From positions 1 through 64,000 of the forward strand of contig CAVXFL010000018.1 in NCBI GenBank assembly GCA_963761015.1: DNA of 64,000 nt. The letters are read 5' to 3'. Position 1 is the stretch's first letter. Every line of letters starts with the position of its first letter. Below, one piece after another: positions 26,260 to 36,971 of the stretch. A program made the translations under genes and the position numbers. The notes beneath the pieces were generated by a model that saw only the letters and a list, made by a program, of their open reading frames with translations, made no database searches and was not told the DNA's origin. Source of the stretch: CAVXFL01 sp963761015. GTDB taxonomy: Bacteria > Pseudomonadota > Alphaproteobacteria > Acetobacterales > Acetobacteraceae.

Positions 26260-26892
26260 TCAGACAGCGCCCAGGAAATTCCCGGCGGCGGTCGCTCGCG
26301 AGACCAGGGCGCGCAACGCCGGGTCCTGGTCGCCGTTCTCGGCGACCAGCGCGTCCATCGGCACGAAATACTCATGCGGATGCGGCAGATTGCCGTTGGC
26401 GAAGCTCTCGTAGTGGCGCGACTTCAGGCCGTAGATCACCCGCACGTCGCGCACCGGCAGCACGAGCGGGGTCGCCGGCTCGCGCCGCAGCACGCCGGTC
26501 GCCCGCCAGCGCGGCGTCGGATCGTCCGTCCCGATCGTGGCGAGCAGCCACGGCACCGGACAGACCGCGAGCAGCGACTGCGTGCTGGGCGCGAAGCGCG
26601 AGCGCTTGTCCAGCAGGTTGTTCAGCGTGCCGCAGGCCTCGATGGCGATGATATCCACAAAAGGCTCCACAGGGGTCCCGCCGAAGCGGAGCCACAGCCC
26701 GTCCGGCAGCGTGCGCAGCCGCTGGCAGCCGGGAACCTTCAAGAACGGGTTGTAACTCTCGGAAACATCGGCGGGTCTACCGCGCAGCCAACTGTCTTGA
26801 CCATTGCCGAGCCGCGGCAATCCCGGCGGGCGCTGCGGCCAGCGTTGCAACCGGGCGCGGACCAACGCATCCAACGAGCGGTACACGGACAT
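26260..26892 (-). CDS. hypothetical protein
   Basis: This 210-residue protein starts at ATG 26892. Conserved-looking segments are 'VEPFVDIIAIEACGTLNNLL', 'DKRSRFAPSTQSLLAVCPVP' and 'VRVIYGLKSRHYESFANGNL'. The central acidic strand (VDIIAIEA) and following basic residues could suit a nuclease-like fold, but I cannot show it. I do not recognise the family. Confidence 0.6.
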   Translation of the reverse strand: MSVYRSLDALVRARLQRWPQRPPGLPRLGNGQDSWLRGRPADVSESYNPFLKVPGCQRLRTLPDGLWLRFGGTPVEPFVDIIAIEACGTLNNLLDKRSRFAPSTQSLLAVCPVPWLLATIGTDDPTPRWRATGVLRREPATPLVLPVRDVRVIYGLKSRHYESFANGNLPHPHEYFVPMDALVAENGDQDPALRALVSRATAAGNFLGAV

Positions 26893-27272
26893 GTTCTGCA
26901 ATCCCCCCAGGTCTCTAGTCGCCGATGAGCAACCTCCGTTTGCAGACATACCCTTAAATGCGCGGTTTGCAAACCAAAAAGTAACCACAGGTTGATAATT
27001 CCGGCGGGCAGAGTCGCACCGGCGGTTGCTCATGCACGATGCTTGCTAGTGGGGATCGGGTGGTCGCCGGACTATTTATCGAGTCTTTAGAATCGGTTGC
27101 GGACTCTTGTTGAACTATTTTACCAACAGCCTGTGGATAAACATATCCACAAGGCCCGCGTCCCGGCGGGAGGGGAGCGACCGACGCATGTGAACGCCGC
27201 CCGGCAGCCTTGCCGCCGCGGCGTTCGGGTAGATTCGGGGGGTTTAGGACCGAGGTAGACGGGAAGGTCGGC
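26893..27272. other. AT-richer intergenic region with facing DnaA boxes
   Basis: No gene is seen. The segment is clearly less GC-rich than its surroundings (for example ACTATTTATCGAGTCTTTAG near 27071, and 'GAACTATTTTACCAAC'). It carries the inverted DnaA-box pair listed next. Confidence 0.5.
27132..27151. promoter_or_regulatory. facing pair of DnaA boxes
   Basis: TGTGGATAA is the exact complement of consensus TTATCCACA. Four bases after TGTGGATA comes its inverted copy TATCCACA (eight of nine consensus positions). They form a perfect 8-base inverted repeat around AACA. DnaA binding is inferred from consensus; a plain hairpin is the alternative. Confidence 0.45.
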
Positions 27273-28574
27273 TCAGCCGCGATGCTCGAGCGGGACGAAT
27301 TCGCGGCGGCCGGGGCCGGTATAGAGCTGACGCGGGCGGCCGAGCCGCTGCGACGGATCCTCGATCATTTCCTTCCACTGGCTCACCCAGCCGACGGTGC
27401 GCGCCACCGCGAACAGCACCGTGAACATGTGCGTCGGGAAACCCATCGCCTGCAAAATGATGCCGGAGTAGAAATCGACGTTCGGGTAGAGCTTCTTGCT
27501 GACGAAGTAGTCGTCCTGCAGGGCGATCCGCTCCAATTCGACGGCGAGATCGAGCAGCGGATCGTCCTTGATCCCCAATTCCTGCAACACCTCGTGGCAG
27601 GTCTGCTGCATGATCTTCGCGCGCGGATCGTAATTCTTATAGACCCGGTGGCCGAAGCCCATCAGCCGTACATGGCTATTGCGGTCCTTGACTCGCGCGA
27701 TGAACTCCGGGATGCGCTCGACGCTGCCAATCTCGGCCAGCATCTTCAGCACCGCCTCGTTGGCCCCGCCATGTGCCGGCCCCCAGAGGCTGGCGATGCC
27801 GGCGGCGATGCAGGCGAAGGGATTGGCACCGGTCGAGCCCGCCAGCCGTACCGTACTGGTGGAGGCGTTCTGCTCGTGATCGGCGTGCAGGATCAGGATG
27901 CGGTCCATCGCGCGCGTCAGGACCGGATTGACCCGATACTCCTCCGCCGGTACCGCGTTGATCATGTAGAGGAAATTCTCCGCGTAGCCGAGGCCGTTGC
28001 GCGGGAACATGAACGGCTGGCCGATCGAGTATTTGTACGCCCAGGCGGCGATGGTCGGCATCTTGGCGATCAGGCGGAAGGCGCTGATCCGCCGATGTTC
28101 GGCGTTATTGATGTCGAGAGTGTCGTGGTAGAAGGCCGACAACGCCCCGACCACACCGCACATCACCGCCATCGGATGGGCGTCGCGGCGGAAGCCGTCG
28201 AAGAAGCGGCGAAGCTGCTCGTGCAGCATCGTGTGCCGCATGATGCCGCTATCGAAGTCCCGCAAGTCGGCGGCGCTGGGCAGTTCGCCGTTCAGCAGCA
28301 GGTACGCGATCTCGACGAAGCTGGAGCGTTCGGCCAGCTGCTCGATCGGGTAGCCGCGATAGAGCAGGATGCCCTCGTCGCCGTCGATATAGGTGATCTT
28401 GCTCTCGCAGGCGGCGGTGGCGCCGAACCCCGGGTCGAAGGTGAATAGCCCCGTTTCGGCGTGCAGCGGCCGGATGTCCACGACCGCCGGTCCGAGCGTG
28501 CCGGACAACACCGGAAGCTTGGCGGAGCGATTGCTGCCGTCGAGCGTCAGCGTGAGCGTCGTGTCGGAGCTCAT
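27273..28574 (-). CDS. citrate synthase
   Basis: This enzyme condenses oxaloacetate and acetyl-CoA in the TCA cycle. The 433-residue protein is the long Gram-negative type I form, normally NADH-regulated. Segments seen are 'ITYIDGDEGILLYRGYPIEQ', 'ILHADHEQNASTSTVRLAGS' (catalytic His), 'GPAHGGANEAVLKML' and 'VRLMGFGHRVYKNYDPRAKI' (His), and 'NVDFYSGIILQAMGFPTHMF' (Asp). ATG 28574 follows AAGGAAGG; the longer upstream reading is Pro/Arg-rich noise. Confidence 0.97.
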   Translation of the reverse strand: MSSDTTLTLTLDGSNRSAKLPVLSGTLGPAVVDIRPLHAETGLFTFDPGFGATAACESKITYIDGDEGILLYRGYPIEQLAERSSFVEIAYLLLNGELPSAADLRDFDSGIMRHTMLHEQLRRFFDGFRRDAHPMAVMCGVVGALSAFYHDTLDINNAEHRRISAFRLIAKMPTIAAWAYKYSIGQPFMFPRNGLGYAENFLYMINAVPAEEYRVNPVLTRAMDRILILHADHEQNASTSTVRLAGSTGANPFACIAAGIASLWGPAHGGANEAVLKMLAEIGSVERIPEFIARVKDRNSHVRLMGFGHRVYKNYDPRAKIMQQTCHEVLQELGIKDDPLLDLAVELERIALQDDYFVSKKLYPNVDFYSGIILQAMGFPTHMFTVLFAVARTVGWVSQWKEMIEDPSQRLGRPRQLYTGPGRREFVPLEHRG

Positions 28575-28750
28575 GGCGCGCCTTCCTTGTGCGGGTAGCG
28601 GGGCGGGAGCGCCCCCGCCGCCCTGGGACGAAACGGACGCGGCCGAGACGGCACGGCCGCCCCAGTCCACCGCGCTTACATAAGGTCGGGACGCCGACGG
28701 GCGCAACCTTCGCGCCTGCAGCAAAGGGCGCGGGCGCGTCCTCGGCGGGT

Positions 28751-29284
28751 TCACCGTTCCGCATCGCGCAAATCCGCGGGGGCCAGGAACCGCACCAGCC
28801 GCGCGCCGCCAGGTTTCAACGCGTGCCAGGGGCCGGAAATCACGAACTCGGCCAGGGCGGCGGGGGGAAAACCCTCGCCCAGCCGCCGCATCGCCGGCGT
28901 GCGCTCCGCCGCGTCCTTACCGCCGACCAACAGCAGCGCCAACTCCTGCAGGCCCGGGTTGTGCCCGACCACCATGGCGCCGCGCACCGTCTCCGCGATG
29001 CCGTGCAGGGCTTTCAGCATCTGCAGCGCGGTCGCCATGTAGAGCCCGTCCATCGGCTCGATCAGCGGCGTGTCGTCCCAGGGCTCCAGCCGCTCCAGGG
29101 TTTCCAAGGTGCGGCGCGAGGACGAGACCAGAACGAGATCCGGCTGCAGCCCCAGTTCGCGCATCGCCCGCGCCATCGCCACCGCAGCGACCTGACCCTT
29201 CCCGCTGAGCGGACGGGCGTGATCCGGCAGCGCCGGATTGTCGTGGGCCGAGTTGGCGTGGCGCAGAAGCAGAAGCTGGTGCAT
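28751..29284 (-). CDS. SixA-like phosphohistidine phosphatase
   Basis: This 177-residue protein of the histidine phosphatase superfamily begins with the RHG-type catalytic motif LLLLRHANSAHDNPALPDHA. 'DLVLVSSSRRTLETLERL' carries the second Arg, and 'GAMVVGHNPGLQELALLLVG' the second His. Size and motif order fit SixA, which dephosphorylates His on phosphotransfer proteins. The target is unknown here. Confidence 0.85.
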   Translation of the reverse strand: MHQLLLLRHANSAHDNPALPDHARPLSGKGQVAAVAMARAMRELGLQPDLVLVSSSRRTLETLERLEPWDDTPLIEPMDGLYMATALQMLKALHGIAETVRGAMVVGHNPGLQELALLLVGGKDAAERTPAMRRLGEGFPPAALAEFVISGPWHALKPGGARLVRFLAPADLRDAER

Positions 29285-29452
29285 CGTGATCGCATTCGCC
29301 TTGTCGCAGCGAGGCCGGAGCGCGGGAGCCGCCGTCGCCCTCCGCCCGGGCGCGATCCTCGCACGTCACCCGCCGATTGTCGCCGGGGGGTGCGGCCGGT
29401 CGCGTAAGCTTGCTAGGCTGTCCGGCGCGAAAACCAGAGGAGGCCAGAGGCA

Positions 29453-29764
29453 ATGTCCATCGTCACCGTGATGTATCCCGAAGCCGAGGGCGCGCGGTTC
29501 GACCTCGACTACTACATGAAGAAGCACATGCCGCTGGTGGCGAAGCACGGAACGGATCTCGGCTTGCAGGGATACCAGGTGGTGCGCGGCGTCGGCGCGC
29601 CTGGCGGCGGCAAGCCGGCCTACCGCGTGATGGCGACCCTGACCGTGAGTTCGCTGGAAACGTTCGGCAACGGCATCCATGCCCATGGCCCGGAGATCAT
29701 GGGCGACATCCCGAATTTCACCGACATCACGCCGGTCATTCAGTTCAGCGAAGCGGTGGGATAA
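29453..29764 (+). CDS. EthD family protein
   Basis: This 103-residue protein has the small ferredoxin-like barrel pattern of EthD proteins: 'FDLDYYMKKHMPLVAKHG' near residues 17-34 and 'YRVMATLTVSSLETFG' later. EthD proteins bind small molecules or help degradation pathways; the substrate is unknown. ATG 29453 follows GAGGCCAGAGG. Confidence 0.82.
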   Translation: MSIVTVMYPEAEGARFDLDYYMKKHMPLVAKHGTDLGLQGYQVVRGVGAPGGGKPAYRVMATLTVSSLETFGNGIHAHGPEIMGDIPNFTDITPVIQFSEAVG

Positions 29765-30219
29765 CCGGGCCCGCGATCCGGCCCGGGGGCGAAGCAAGCC
29801 CCCGGGCAGCCACCCGGCCGATTGGTTGGCGCCGCCGCGCGGCAGGCGCACGGCGGAACGCGGTCGAAATCAACCGCCCGAATAGCTCCCGAATAGCTGC
29901 GGATGTAATCGCCACGGGGCACCTTGGTGTGGCGCATCCGGTCCTTCTCCAACGCCCCCGGACCGCGCGCGGCGCAATGGATACCGGCTTTCGCCGGTAA
30001 GGCGGGTCCATCGTAAGCAAATGCCGCCCTGTCGCGCCGAATAAGGTTGAACGCGCGAGCCGATCCGCCTATCCTTCCCGCCATGACGCTTCGGATCCTC
30101 AGCGCGCGAATTACCGGCCCGGCTGTCTGACCGGGACCCTGATCGGGCTCCCGGCGCAGCCGGGGTTTCCGCCGCCCTTCAGAAACGCGCTGTTTTGCTT
30201 GATCCGGAGCCAGATTTCC
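29765..30219. other. intergenic with REP-like hairpin
   Basis: No gene is supported. Besides the GC hairpin it holds ACCGGC-TTTC-GCCGGT at 29983-29998 in the context 'GGATACCGGCTTTCGCCGGT', a repeat style like that at 26041. Confidence 0.5.
29781..29807. terminator. strong GC hairpin after the EthD gene
   Basis: A perfect 10-base stem (GCCCGGGGGC / GCCCCCGGGC) encloses a 7-base loop, 17 bases after the stop. No T-run follows, so intrinsic termination is uncertain. Confidence 0.45.
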
Positions 30220-30504
30220 ATGTCCGCCGACCTACATTCCAACGAGACGCACGCCGTCCGCTTTCGGCTGAGCGCCGATCCCTCGCCCGGCCTGTTGCCG
30301 CGCCTGCTCGAACCGTTCGCCCGGCGCGACCTGATCCCCGACGAAGTGACCGCCCGATGCAGCGGTTCAGAGATGGACGTGGAAATCGCCATGGCGGCGA
30401 TGCCCGCCGAGATGCTGTCATACGTCGAAGGCAATCTGCGCCAGGTGGTCGGGCTGCGCGCGCTTTCCCGGCTGGCCGCGTCGCCGAGGGCGCTCGCCGC
30501 CTAG
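30220..30504 (+). CDS. small ACT-domain-like protein
   Basis: This 94-residue protein reads VRFRLSADPSPGLLPRLLEP, then 'FARRDLIPDEVTARCSGSEM' and 'EGNLRQVVGL'. This pattern (beta strand, Pro-Gly-Leu turn, helix 'LLxPFAxRxLxPxxVxAR') resembles the ACT domain of IlvM/IlvH regulatory subunits. No large acetolactate synthase subunit is adjacent. It precedes the bd oxidase genes by 75 bases. Ligand and target are unknown. Confidence 0.6.
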   Translation: MSADLHSNETHAVRFRLSADPSPGLLPRLLEPFARRDLIPDEVTARCSGSEMDVEIAMAAMPAEMLSYVEGNLRQVVGLRALSRLAASPRALAA

Positions 30505-30579
30505 CCCCGAGGGGCTGATAGTGGCATACCGGCTGCCGCCGCCGCGCTGCAATATGGCGCGGTCGAGGGGAGCAGGCAC

Positions 30580-32005
30580 ATGCATGGCTGGGACCCGGTC
30601 CTGCTGGCGCGCATCCAGTTCGCCTTCACGGTCGGCTTTCACATCGTTTTCCCCGCGCTGTCGATCGGGCTGGCTAGCTACCTCGCGGTGCTAGAGGGCC
30701 TCTGGCTGCTCACCGACCGGCAAGTCTTCATCGATCTGTTCCAGTACCTGGGTGAAGATCTTCTCGCTCGGCTTCGCCATGGGTGTGGTCTCGGGCGTGG
30801 TCATGTCGTACCAGTTCGGCACCAACTGGGGCGTGTTCGCCGACAAGGCGGGACCGGTGCTCGGACCGCTGATGGGCTACGAGGTGCTGACCGCGTTCTT
30901 CCTGGAAGCGGGCTTTCTCGGCGTCATGCTGTTCGGCATGCGGCGCGTCGGGCGCGGCCTGCATTTCACCGCCACGCTGCTGGTGGCGATCGGTACCCTG
31001 ATCAGCGCGTTCTGGATTCTCTCGGTGAATTCCTGGATGCAGACGCCGCAGGGCTACACGATCGCGCCGGACGGGCGGTTCCTGCCGGATGACTGGTTCG
31101 CCATCATCTTCAATCCGTCTTTTCCGTATCGTTTCGCGCACATGGTGCTGGCCACGTATATCAGCGTGGCGTTCGTGGTCGGCGCGGTCGGCGCTTGGCA
31201 CCTGTTGCGCGACAACGCCAATCAGGCGGCGCGCACCATGTTCTCCATGGCGATGTGGATGGCGGTGCTGGTCACGCCGGCGCAGATCGCGGTCGGCGAC
31301 CAACACGGCCTCAACACGCTCGACTACCAGCCGGCGAAGGTGGCCGCGATGGAGGGCGACTGGGAAACGCCGCCGCCGGGTCAGGGCGAGCCGCTGGTGC
31401 TGTTCGCGCTCCCCGACATGCGCGCCGCGCGCAATCGCGCCGCGATCGAGGTCCCGCACGCCGGCTCGCTCATTCTCAGGCACTCGTGGAACGGCACCAT
31501 CAAGGGGTTGAAGAACTTTCCGCGATCGGACTGGCCGCCTGTACCTTACGTGTTCTTCGCGTTTCGCATCATGGTCGGGCTTGGTTTCCTGATGTTCTTC
31601 GCCGGCCTCGCCGGGCTGGTGCTGCGCCTGATGGGCCGGCTGTATGACTCGCGCTGGCTGCACTGGATCATGCTGTTCATGGCCCCGGCCGGATTCATGG
31701 CCCTGCTCGCCGGCTGGACCGTTACCGAAACCGGGCGGCAGCCCTTCACGGTCTACGGATTGCTTCGCACGGCGCAGAGCGCCTCGCCGATCGGCGCGCC
31801 TGGCGTCGCCGTCTCGCTCGCCGCCTTCGTCGTCGTCTACCTGATCGTCTACGGCGCCGGGGTCACGTTCATGCTGCGGCTGATGGCGCGACCGCCCATG
31901 CCGGGCGAGAGCGGGCCGCCGAACCTGCCGACCCCGGCCGCCGGCCTCACGCCCGGCCCCGCCGGCGCGACGCCCGACCGGCGGCGCTCGGTCGCGGCGG
32001 GGTAG
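30580..32005 (+). pseudogene. cytochrome bd-type (CIO) quinol oxidase subunit I, frame broken near 30750
   Basis: Subunit I oxidises quinol and carries the haems. It begins MHGWDPVLLARIQFAFTVGF with the haem-ligand His in GFHIVFPALS. Removing one C near 30750 (TACCTGGG) joins 'FIDLFQYW' to 'VKIFSLGFAMGVVSGVVMSY' and then 'YRFAHMVLATYISVAFVVGA' (second haem His). The short Q-loop and 'GDQHGLNTLDYQPAKVAAME' fit the cyanide-insensitive CioA type. The restored length is about 474 residues. It is followed by subunit II after 5 bases. Confidence 0.9.
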
Positions 32006-32010
32006 CGCGC

Positions 32011-33028
32011 ATGGCCGCCTCGACCTGGCTGCCCATGGCCTGGGCCTTCCTGATCGCCTTCGGCGTGCTCGCCTACGTGCTGCTGGACGGCTTCGATCTC
32101 GGCATCGGCATCCTGTTCCTGGCCGAGCGGCAGGACGAGGACCGCGACGTGATGGTGAACTCGGTCGCGCCGGTTTGGGACGGCAACGAGACCTGGCTGG
32201 TCCTCGGCGGCGGCGGCCTGTTCGCCGTATTCCCGCTCGCCTACGCGACCATCATGCCGGCGCTCTATCCGACCATCATCGGCATGCTGCTGGCGCTGGT
32301 GTTCCGCGGCGTGGCGTTCGAATACCGCTTTCGCGCCCGACGACGGGGCGGACGGCGCGCGTGGGATCTGGCGTTCCTCGCCGGATCGACCACCGCCGCG
32401 TTCTGCCAGGGGCTGACGCTGGGCGGCTGGCTGCAAGGGATTCGGGTCGTCGACCGGCAATATGCCGGTGGCTGGTGGGACTGGCTGACCGCCTTCAGCG
32501 TGATGTGCGGCATCGCGCTGGTGGTGGGCTACGCGTTGCTGGGCGCGTGCTGGCTGATCTGGCGCACCGAGGGCTCCTTGCAGCGCCGCGCGCGGCGCAA
32601 TGCCGCGGTCTTGGGCATCGGAACCCTCGGCTTCATCGTCATCGTCAGCTTGTGGACCCCGCTGCTCCATGAAGAGTACCTGCGCAGCTGGTTCGCGTGG
32701 CCGCAGATCGCGCTGACGAGCCCGGTGCCGATCCTCGTGGCGGCCGTTGCCTGGGCATTCTGGCGCGGATTGCGGGCGCGTCATGAGCTGACGCCGTTCC
32801 TGTGCGCGCAGGCCTGGTTCCTGCTCTGCTACACCGGCCTGGCGATCAGCGTGTATCCGCGTATCGTGCCGCCTTCCATCACCATCTGGCAGGCGGCGGC
32901 CCCGCCGTCGAGTCGAGCTGTTCCTGCTCGTCGGCGCGCTGATCCTGGTGCCGATCATCCTGGCCTACACCGGCTACGCCTATTGGGTGTTCCGCGGCAA
33001 GGTGAGCCCGGATATGCACTACCACTGA
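32011..33028 (+). pseudogene. cytochrome bd-type (CIO) quinol oxidase subunit II, frame broken near 32915
   Basis: This multi-pass subunit begins WAFLIAFGVLAYVLLDGFDL and contains 'GNETWLVLGGGGLFAVFPLA' and 'FRGVAFEYRFRAR', all typical of CydB/CioB. After 'SITIWQAAAPPSS' the frame slips; dropping one base near 32915 restores LFLLVGALILVPIILAYTGY and the end 'YWVFRGKVSPDMHYH' at 33028. The restored length is about 338 residues. Confidence 0.9.
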
Positions 33029-33042
33029 GCCCGCCGGCCCCG

Positions 33043-33141
33043 ATGTCGCGCAAGCTGCTATGGTTCCTCGGCCTCTGGGCGGCGAGCGTCATCGCCGCGG
33101 TTGCGCTCGCCGAGGCGCTGCGGCTCGCGCTGCTGCTGTGA
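33043..33141 (+). CDS. DUF2474 small membrane protein of the bd oxidase operon
   Basis: This 32-residue protein is one membrane helix (LLWFLGLWAASVIAAVALAE). Size, composition and position directly after subunit II fit the DUF2474 proteins of cio operons, thought to act like CydX in holding the oxidase together. Confidence 0.75.
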   Translation: MSRKLLWFLGLWAASVIAAVALAEALRLALLL

Positions 33142-33193
33142 TCGGGACCGGAGACGCGGCGGCTATCGGCAAGCAGGGGAGCGCGATGCCCGC

Positions 33194-33697
33194 CTAATGT
33201 CCGCCGGCAGGCTGCTTCGACGAGTGGTGCTGCACGATCAGCCATTGCCCGCCGACCGGCTGATAAATGTACGTGTAGCGCGCCGGCACCTCGACCCTGC
33301 TGCCGGGCCGGTCGCCGTCCACCGTGAAGGTATAGGTCCCGGCGTCCCAGGCCATGTTGCAGCCGACCCGGATCGTTCGCTTGTCGATTACGCCGTTCGG
33401 GTGCTTCTTCAGGAAGGTGACGAAATAGCCGCGGATCGCCGCCGGTCCGATCAGCGGCCCGGTCTCGACAGTCGGCAGCAGCACGGCGTCGCGGGCATAG
33501 GTCCGGACCACGGCATCCGGGTTGCCTGTCGCCAAGGCGGCGTTCCAGCGGTCGAACAGCGCGGCGACCTGCTTCGGCGAAATCGCGGCGCAGCTTGCGT
33601 TCGACAGCGGCTCGCGGGCCTGCGCGACGCCGGCCGGCAACAATGGGGCGAGCAACAACAGCGCGATCGCGACGACCGCTCGCTGAAATCGGGGCAT
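33194..33697 (-). CDS. exported SnoaL/DUF4440-like (SgcJ/EcaC) protein
   Basis: This 167-residue protein has a signal peptide (VVAIALLLLAPLLPAGVAQA). The rest is a cone-shaped NTF2-like fold: 'VAALFDRWNAALATGNPDAV', 'YARDAVLLPTVETGPLIGPA' and 'QWLIVQHHSSKQP' at the end, typical of the SgcJ/EcaC family. The function of exported members is unclear. Confidence 0.8.
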   Translation of the reverse strand: MPRFQRAVVAIALLLLAPLLPAGVAQAREPLSNASCAAISPKQVAALFDRWNAALATGNPDAVVRTYARDAVLLPTVETGPLIGPAAIRGYFVTFLKKHPNGVIDKRTIRVGCNMAWDAGTYTFTVDGDRPGSRVEVPARYTYIYQPVGGQWLIVQHHSSKQPAGGH

Positions 33698-33894
33698 CGG
33701 CGGCTCTCCGTTCCGGATGTGTAGCCCACCAGTCCCTATTGCGCTTGCGCGACGGCGGCAAGCGGCGCCGCGATCGCAGCCGGCCGCCCGGCCCGCTCAT
33801 GCTTGCGGTCGCTCGGCGCAGCGACTATCTGGGGCTGCCAAGGTTGGGTTTTCCGGCGCCGCATCCCGGGACCCGATGCGGAAAGGTCCCGCCT

Positions 33895-35415
<1,521 letters not shown>

Positions 35416-35425
35416 GGCAAGCGAC

Positions 35426-35719
35426 ATGGACCGCGCCGACGTAATCGCGCAACTCAGGGCGCACGAAGCCGAACTGAGGCACCTCGGCGTGCGACATTTG
35501 TACCTGTTCGGCTCCACGGCGCGTGGCGAGGCGCGGGACGATTCGGACATCGACCTGTTCTTTGATCACCAGCGGGGAAAGCTGAGCCTTTTCGGTCTCA
35601 TGGACATCAAGGAAGCGGCGGCCAGGATTCTCGGTCGCAAGACCGACATCATCTCGCGCGGTAGCCTGCACAGGATGTTGCGGGACACGATCGAAAACTC
35701 GTCGGTGCAAGTGTTCTGA
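35426..35719 (+). CDS. MntA-like nucleotidyltransferase
   Basis: This 97-residue minimal nucleotidyltransferase has YLFGSTARGEARDDSDIDLF, the GSxxRGxxxxxSDxDL core with the metal-binding Asp pair. In HepT/MntA modules the MntA protein adenylylates and neutralises the HepT RNase. Its TGA overlaps the ATG of the following hepT-like gene (TGATG). Confidence 0.85.
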   Translation: MDRADVIAQLRAHEAELRHLGVRHLYLFGSTARGEARDDSDIDLFFDHQRGKLSLFGLMDIKEAAARILGRKTDIISRGSLHRMLRDTIENSSVQVF

Positions 35720-36083
35720 TGGCGAAAGCGTCGCTGGCGCCCCGGCTCGCCGACACGTTGATGCCATCGAGCGGATCAGGGCTGAAACCGAGGGGCTGAG
35801 CCTGGATGCCTTCGAGGCCGATTGGCGCAAACGTTGGCTGATCGAGCGCGGGACTGAAATTATTTCGGAAGCCAGCCGTCATTTGACTCCAGCGATGAAA
35901 TCCCGGCATCCCGAGGTTCCCTGGTCGAAAGTGGCCGGTATCGGCAACGTGTTACGGCACGAATACGGCGACGTTGCTCCCGATATCCTCTGGAACCTGG
36001 CGCGGCAGGATCTGCCGGCGCTGGAAAAGGCTTGCCGCGAAGAACTCGCGGCCGAGTTGTCGCGCGATCGGGACAATCCGTAG
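35719..36083 (+). pseudogene. HepT-like (DUF86) protein, frame broken near 35757
   Basis: It starts at the ATG overlapping the previous stop: MAKASLAPRLADT, then runs to an early TGA. Adding one base near 35757 (ACGTTG to ACGGTTG) continues it as VDAIERIRAETEGLSLDAFE, then 'KVAGIGNVLRHEYGDVAPDI'. The restored length is about 121 residues. The RX4HXY RNase motif of HepT is only partly present: 'GNVLRHEY' has Gly where Arg is expected. This is the only break in the window with net -1. Confidence 0.75.
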
Positions 36084-36170
36084 CGCGACGGGTTTTCTCG
36101 CCTCCCGCCGGGTTGTTTCAGGACCTAAATAACGTGTAATAATCCGGCAAAAGGGGGACGGGAGGAGCAG

Positions 36171-36971
36171 ATGGCCAACGGTCCCAGGCTCAGGCCGGGC
36201 GTGCACAACCTTTCGGATGCGCAGGTCGACGCGATTCGCGACGCGTACCGGCAGATGATGCAGATCAGCGATAATCGCGGCTATCAGTATTATGGCGGAT
36301 TGCACGGCGTGCCGGGCTGGTATTGCTGGCACCATCAGCAGAACGCGCGCTCGGCGCGGCAAATGCAGCTCTTCCTGCCCTGGCACCGGGCCTATATCTA
36401 CAACTTCGAAATGGCCATGCGCGACCGGGTGCCCGATGTGACGCTGCCGTGGTGGGACTGGACCCTGCGGCCGCCGCGGCAGAACGGGATACCCGTGGTC
36501 TTCGCGGCCCGCACCGGGCGGGATGGGCAGCCCAACCCGCTGCTCGGCTTCCGCATCAACCTGCCGAACACCAACCCGCCAGTGGTGCGCAACACGGGCC
36601 GCGCGCCGGGGGCGCCCGCGGATCTGCCGACCCAGGCAGAGGTGGACGATGCGCTTTCCCGCACCGACTGGAACGACTTCAGCGACGCACTCGAGGATAT
36701 TCACGACCGGGTGCACGGCTGGGTGTCCGGCGACATGGGAATCGTCGCGACCGCCGCGTTCGATCCCATTTTCTGGTCGCACCACGCCATGGTCGACCGG
36801 ATCTGGTGGATCTGGCAGGTGCGGAACGGCAATGGGAATATTCCCGCCGATCTTCTTGACGTGGTCCTGCCGCCGTTCAATTTCCGTGTACGCGACGTGC
36901 TGAACGCGAATAACCTCGGATACGACTACGCCGCCGCGCAAACCGTCGTTGCAATCGGAGGCACAGGCTGA
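36171..36971 (+). CDS. tyrosinase family copper protein
   Basis: This 266-residue protein has the six His of a type 3 copper centre. CuA uses H45 (GGLHGVPG), H54 or H55 (YCWHHQQ) and H72 (LPWHRAYIYNFE). CuB uses H178 and H182 (DIHDRVHGWV) and H204 or H205 (FWSHHAMVDRIWWIWQ). 'PWWDWT' is the family's structural motif. The enzyme would oxidise phenols or catechols. No signal peptide is seen. GGAGGAG precedes the ATG. It overlaps the next gene by one base, so the two probably work together. Confidence 0.93.
   Translation: MANGPRLRPGVHNLSDAQVDAIRDAYRQMMQISDNRGYQYYGGLHGVPGWYCWHHQQNARSARQMQLFLPWHRAYIYNFEMAMRDRVPDVTLPWWDWTLRPPRQNGIPVVFAARTGRDGQPNPLLGFRINLPNTNPPVVRNTGRAPGAPADLPTQAEVDDALSRTDWNDFSDALEDIHDRVHGWVSGDMGIVATAAFDPIFWSHHAMVDRIWWIWQVRNGNGNIPADLLDVVLPPFNFRVRDVLNANNLGYDYAAAQTVVAIGGTG

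Noticed and set aside
27132..27151. Intrinsic terminator of gltA
   Set aside because: The hairpin is AT-rich, lies 120 bases beyond the stop and has no T-run; DnaA consensus explains it better.
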